From JAXLVB01 sp044228045 (lineage in GTDB: Bacteria > Bacteroidota > Bacteroidia > Cytophagales > Spirosomataceae), in assembly GCA_044228045.1 (NCBI GenBank), contig JBGAVQ010000157.1, forward strand, positions 1 through 13,504: DNA of 13,504 bases. The letters run 5' to 3'. Under the pieces are notes generated by a model. That model searched no databases, was not told the origin of the DNA, and was given only the letters and a program-made list of their open reading frames with translations. Both the position numbers and the translations under genes were made by a program. Positions within the stretch are counted from its first letter, which is position 1. Every line of letters begins with the position of its first letter. Of this stretch, positions 12,766 through 13,504 are shown in pieces.

Positions 12766-13504
12766 ATGGCTTTTGAGATAAATCTTGAAGTTTACACTTT
12801 TCAAGTCAGAGACCGAAACAAGCGAGATAAAGATTTTTTTTACACACTTGATAATTTCTTGGAAAAGGAAGATATAATTCCATTTTTCAAGGATTTTATA
12901 AACTATCATTCAAAAATGACGGTCAGTGAAAGACAACAAAAATCACTTCAATTCACTCCTGAAATTAGAATAACCTCAAATCAAAGAATAATTAGTGGTA
13001 TCCTTGAAAGTGGAGATTATGGTGTTGAAAGTAAAATAACTGATAAAGAAGGAAATGCAAAATATATAAAAAAAGCGGATGAATTAGATATAAAACCTTT
13101 TTACTACTTAATTTGGGTTCCAAATGGGTCAAATGTAGGTATCTTTATTACACAAAGACTTGGTATTTTTGGTATTCATGGAATTTTTACAAGTCATTTT
13201 GCTGGTTTTTTCAAAGAAAGATACCCTGATTTGATGATTGACTTCAACGCTTATGTTTCAAAAGAAATTGCAAGAAAATTTATTGAAGATGGAGGAATAC
13301 GAGAAATCATTTTAAGAAGATTTACCTTACCATCCGACATTGCGGATAAGTTTGATTTGAACTTTGATACATCGAAAATAAAAAGTATTGAATTAAGAAT
13401 TTTAGCTGAAAATAAAACATATTTTGGCATAAATGATAGAGCCAAAAGATTCTTAGATGATGAAAATGCAAGACTTTTTACCTTCAAAGAATTAGAAGAA
13501 ATTG
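12766..13504 (+). CDS. unrecognised protein, C-terminus beyond the window
   Basis: An open frame of 246 codons runs from ATG at 12766 to the right edge with no stop. The start follows a stretch of A/T-rich sequence, and MAFEINLEVYTFQVRD makes a normal beginning for a cytoplasmic alpha/beta protein. There is no signal peptide. A hydrophobic, strand-rich core at about 112-145 (YYLIWVPNGSNVG, then IFITQRLGIFGIHGIF) is followed by charged helices. The codon use is strongly AT-rich (Lys AAA, Ile ATA/ATT, Asn AAT), unlike the tannase cluster. I do not recognise the family. Its neighbourhood (HNH remnant, repeats) resembles accessory or defence DNA, but no nuclease, ATPase or other catalytic motif is visible. 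Confidence 0.75.
   Translation, partial: MAFEINLEVYTFQVRDRNKRDKDFFYTLDNFLEKEDIIPFFKDFINYHSKMTVSERQQKSLQFTPEIRITSNQRIISGILESGDYGVESKITDKEGNAKYIKKADELDIKPFYYLIWVPNGSNVGIFITQRLGIFGIHGIFTSHFAGFFKERYPDLMIDFNAYVSKEIARKFIEDGGIREIILRRFTLPSDIADKFDLNFDTSKIKSIELRILAENKTYFGINDRAKRFLDDENARLFTFKELEEI

Overview
The window looks like a chromosomal segment from a Bacteroidetes bacterium, most likely of the Cytophagales. The evidence is a moderately AT-rich sequence, little sign of Shine-Dalgarno sequences, one good TAnnTTTG -7 box, many signal peptides ending in A-Q, and an ECF sigma factor paired with a small membrane protein. The genus cannot be fixed from this sequence.

Bases 1-6145 (minus strand) hold what reads as a plant-polyphenol operon. 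In transcription order it contains a secreted subtype-B tannase, a two-domain VOC (type I) extradiol dioxygenase, a GalB-type 4-oxalomesaconate hydratase of the PIG-L fold, a Tat-exported type-B carboxylesterase, an RraA-fold HMG/CHA aldolase, and an NAD-binding dehydrogenase cut by the window edge. Together these could release gallate from tannins, open its ring, hydrate 4-oxalomesaconate and cleave the product to pyruvate and oxaloacetate. The known gallate pathway uses a LigB-type dioxygenase (GalA/DesB). None is seen here, and an HPCD/XylE-like VOC enzyme sits in its place. A divergent PobR-like AraC regulator (6260-7138) is the obvious local controller. This is the most interesting part of the window.

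Bases 7145-8461 (minus) encode a secreted GH28 pectinase-type hydrolase, convergent with the regulator and consistent with a plant-matter lifestyle. Bases 8763-11538 (plus) form a compact run: a periplasmic LolA-like protein, a secreted Fes/IroE-like esterase, an ECF sigma factor and a four-helix membrane protein that may be its partner.

Bases 11539-13504 differ in character. They are more AT-rich and hold structured non-coding sequence, a perfect (CT)14 microsatellite, a decayed HNH endonuclease gene, about 400 bases without a convincing gene, and the start of an unrecognised protein running off the right edge. This looks like acquired accessory DNA.

The operon is dotted with short dispersed repeats. 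These include two near-identical 28-bp palindromes, an inverted AATCCGTGT pair, and two copies of a TCATCATTCAT-containing motif. Two of the repeats appear to supply the start codons of the adjacent genes.
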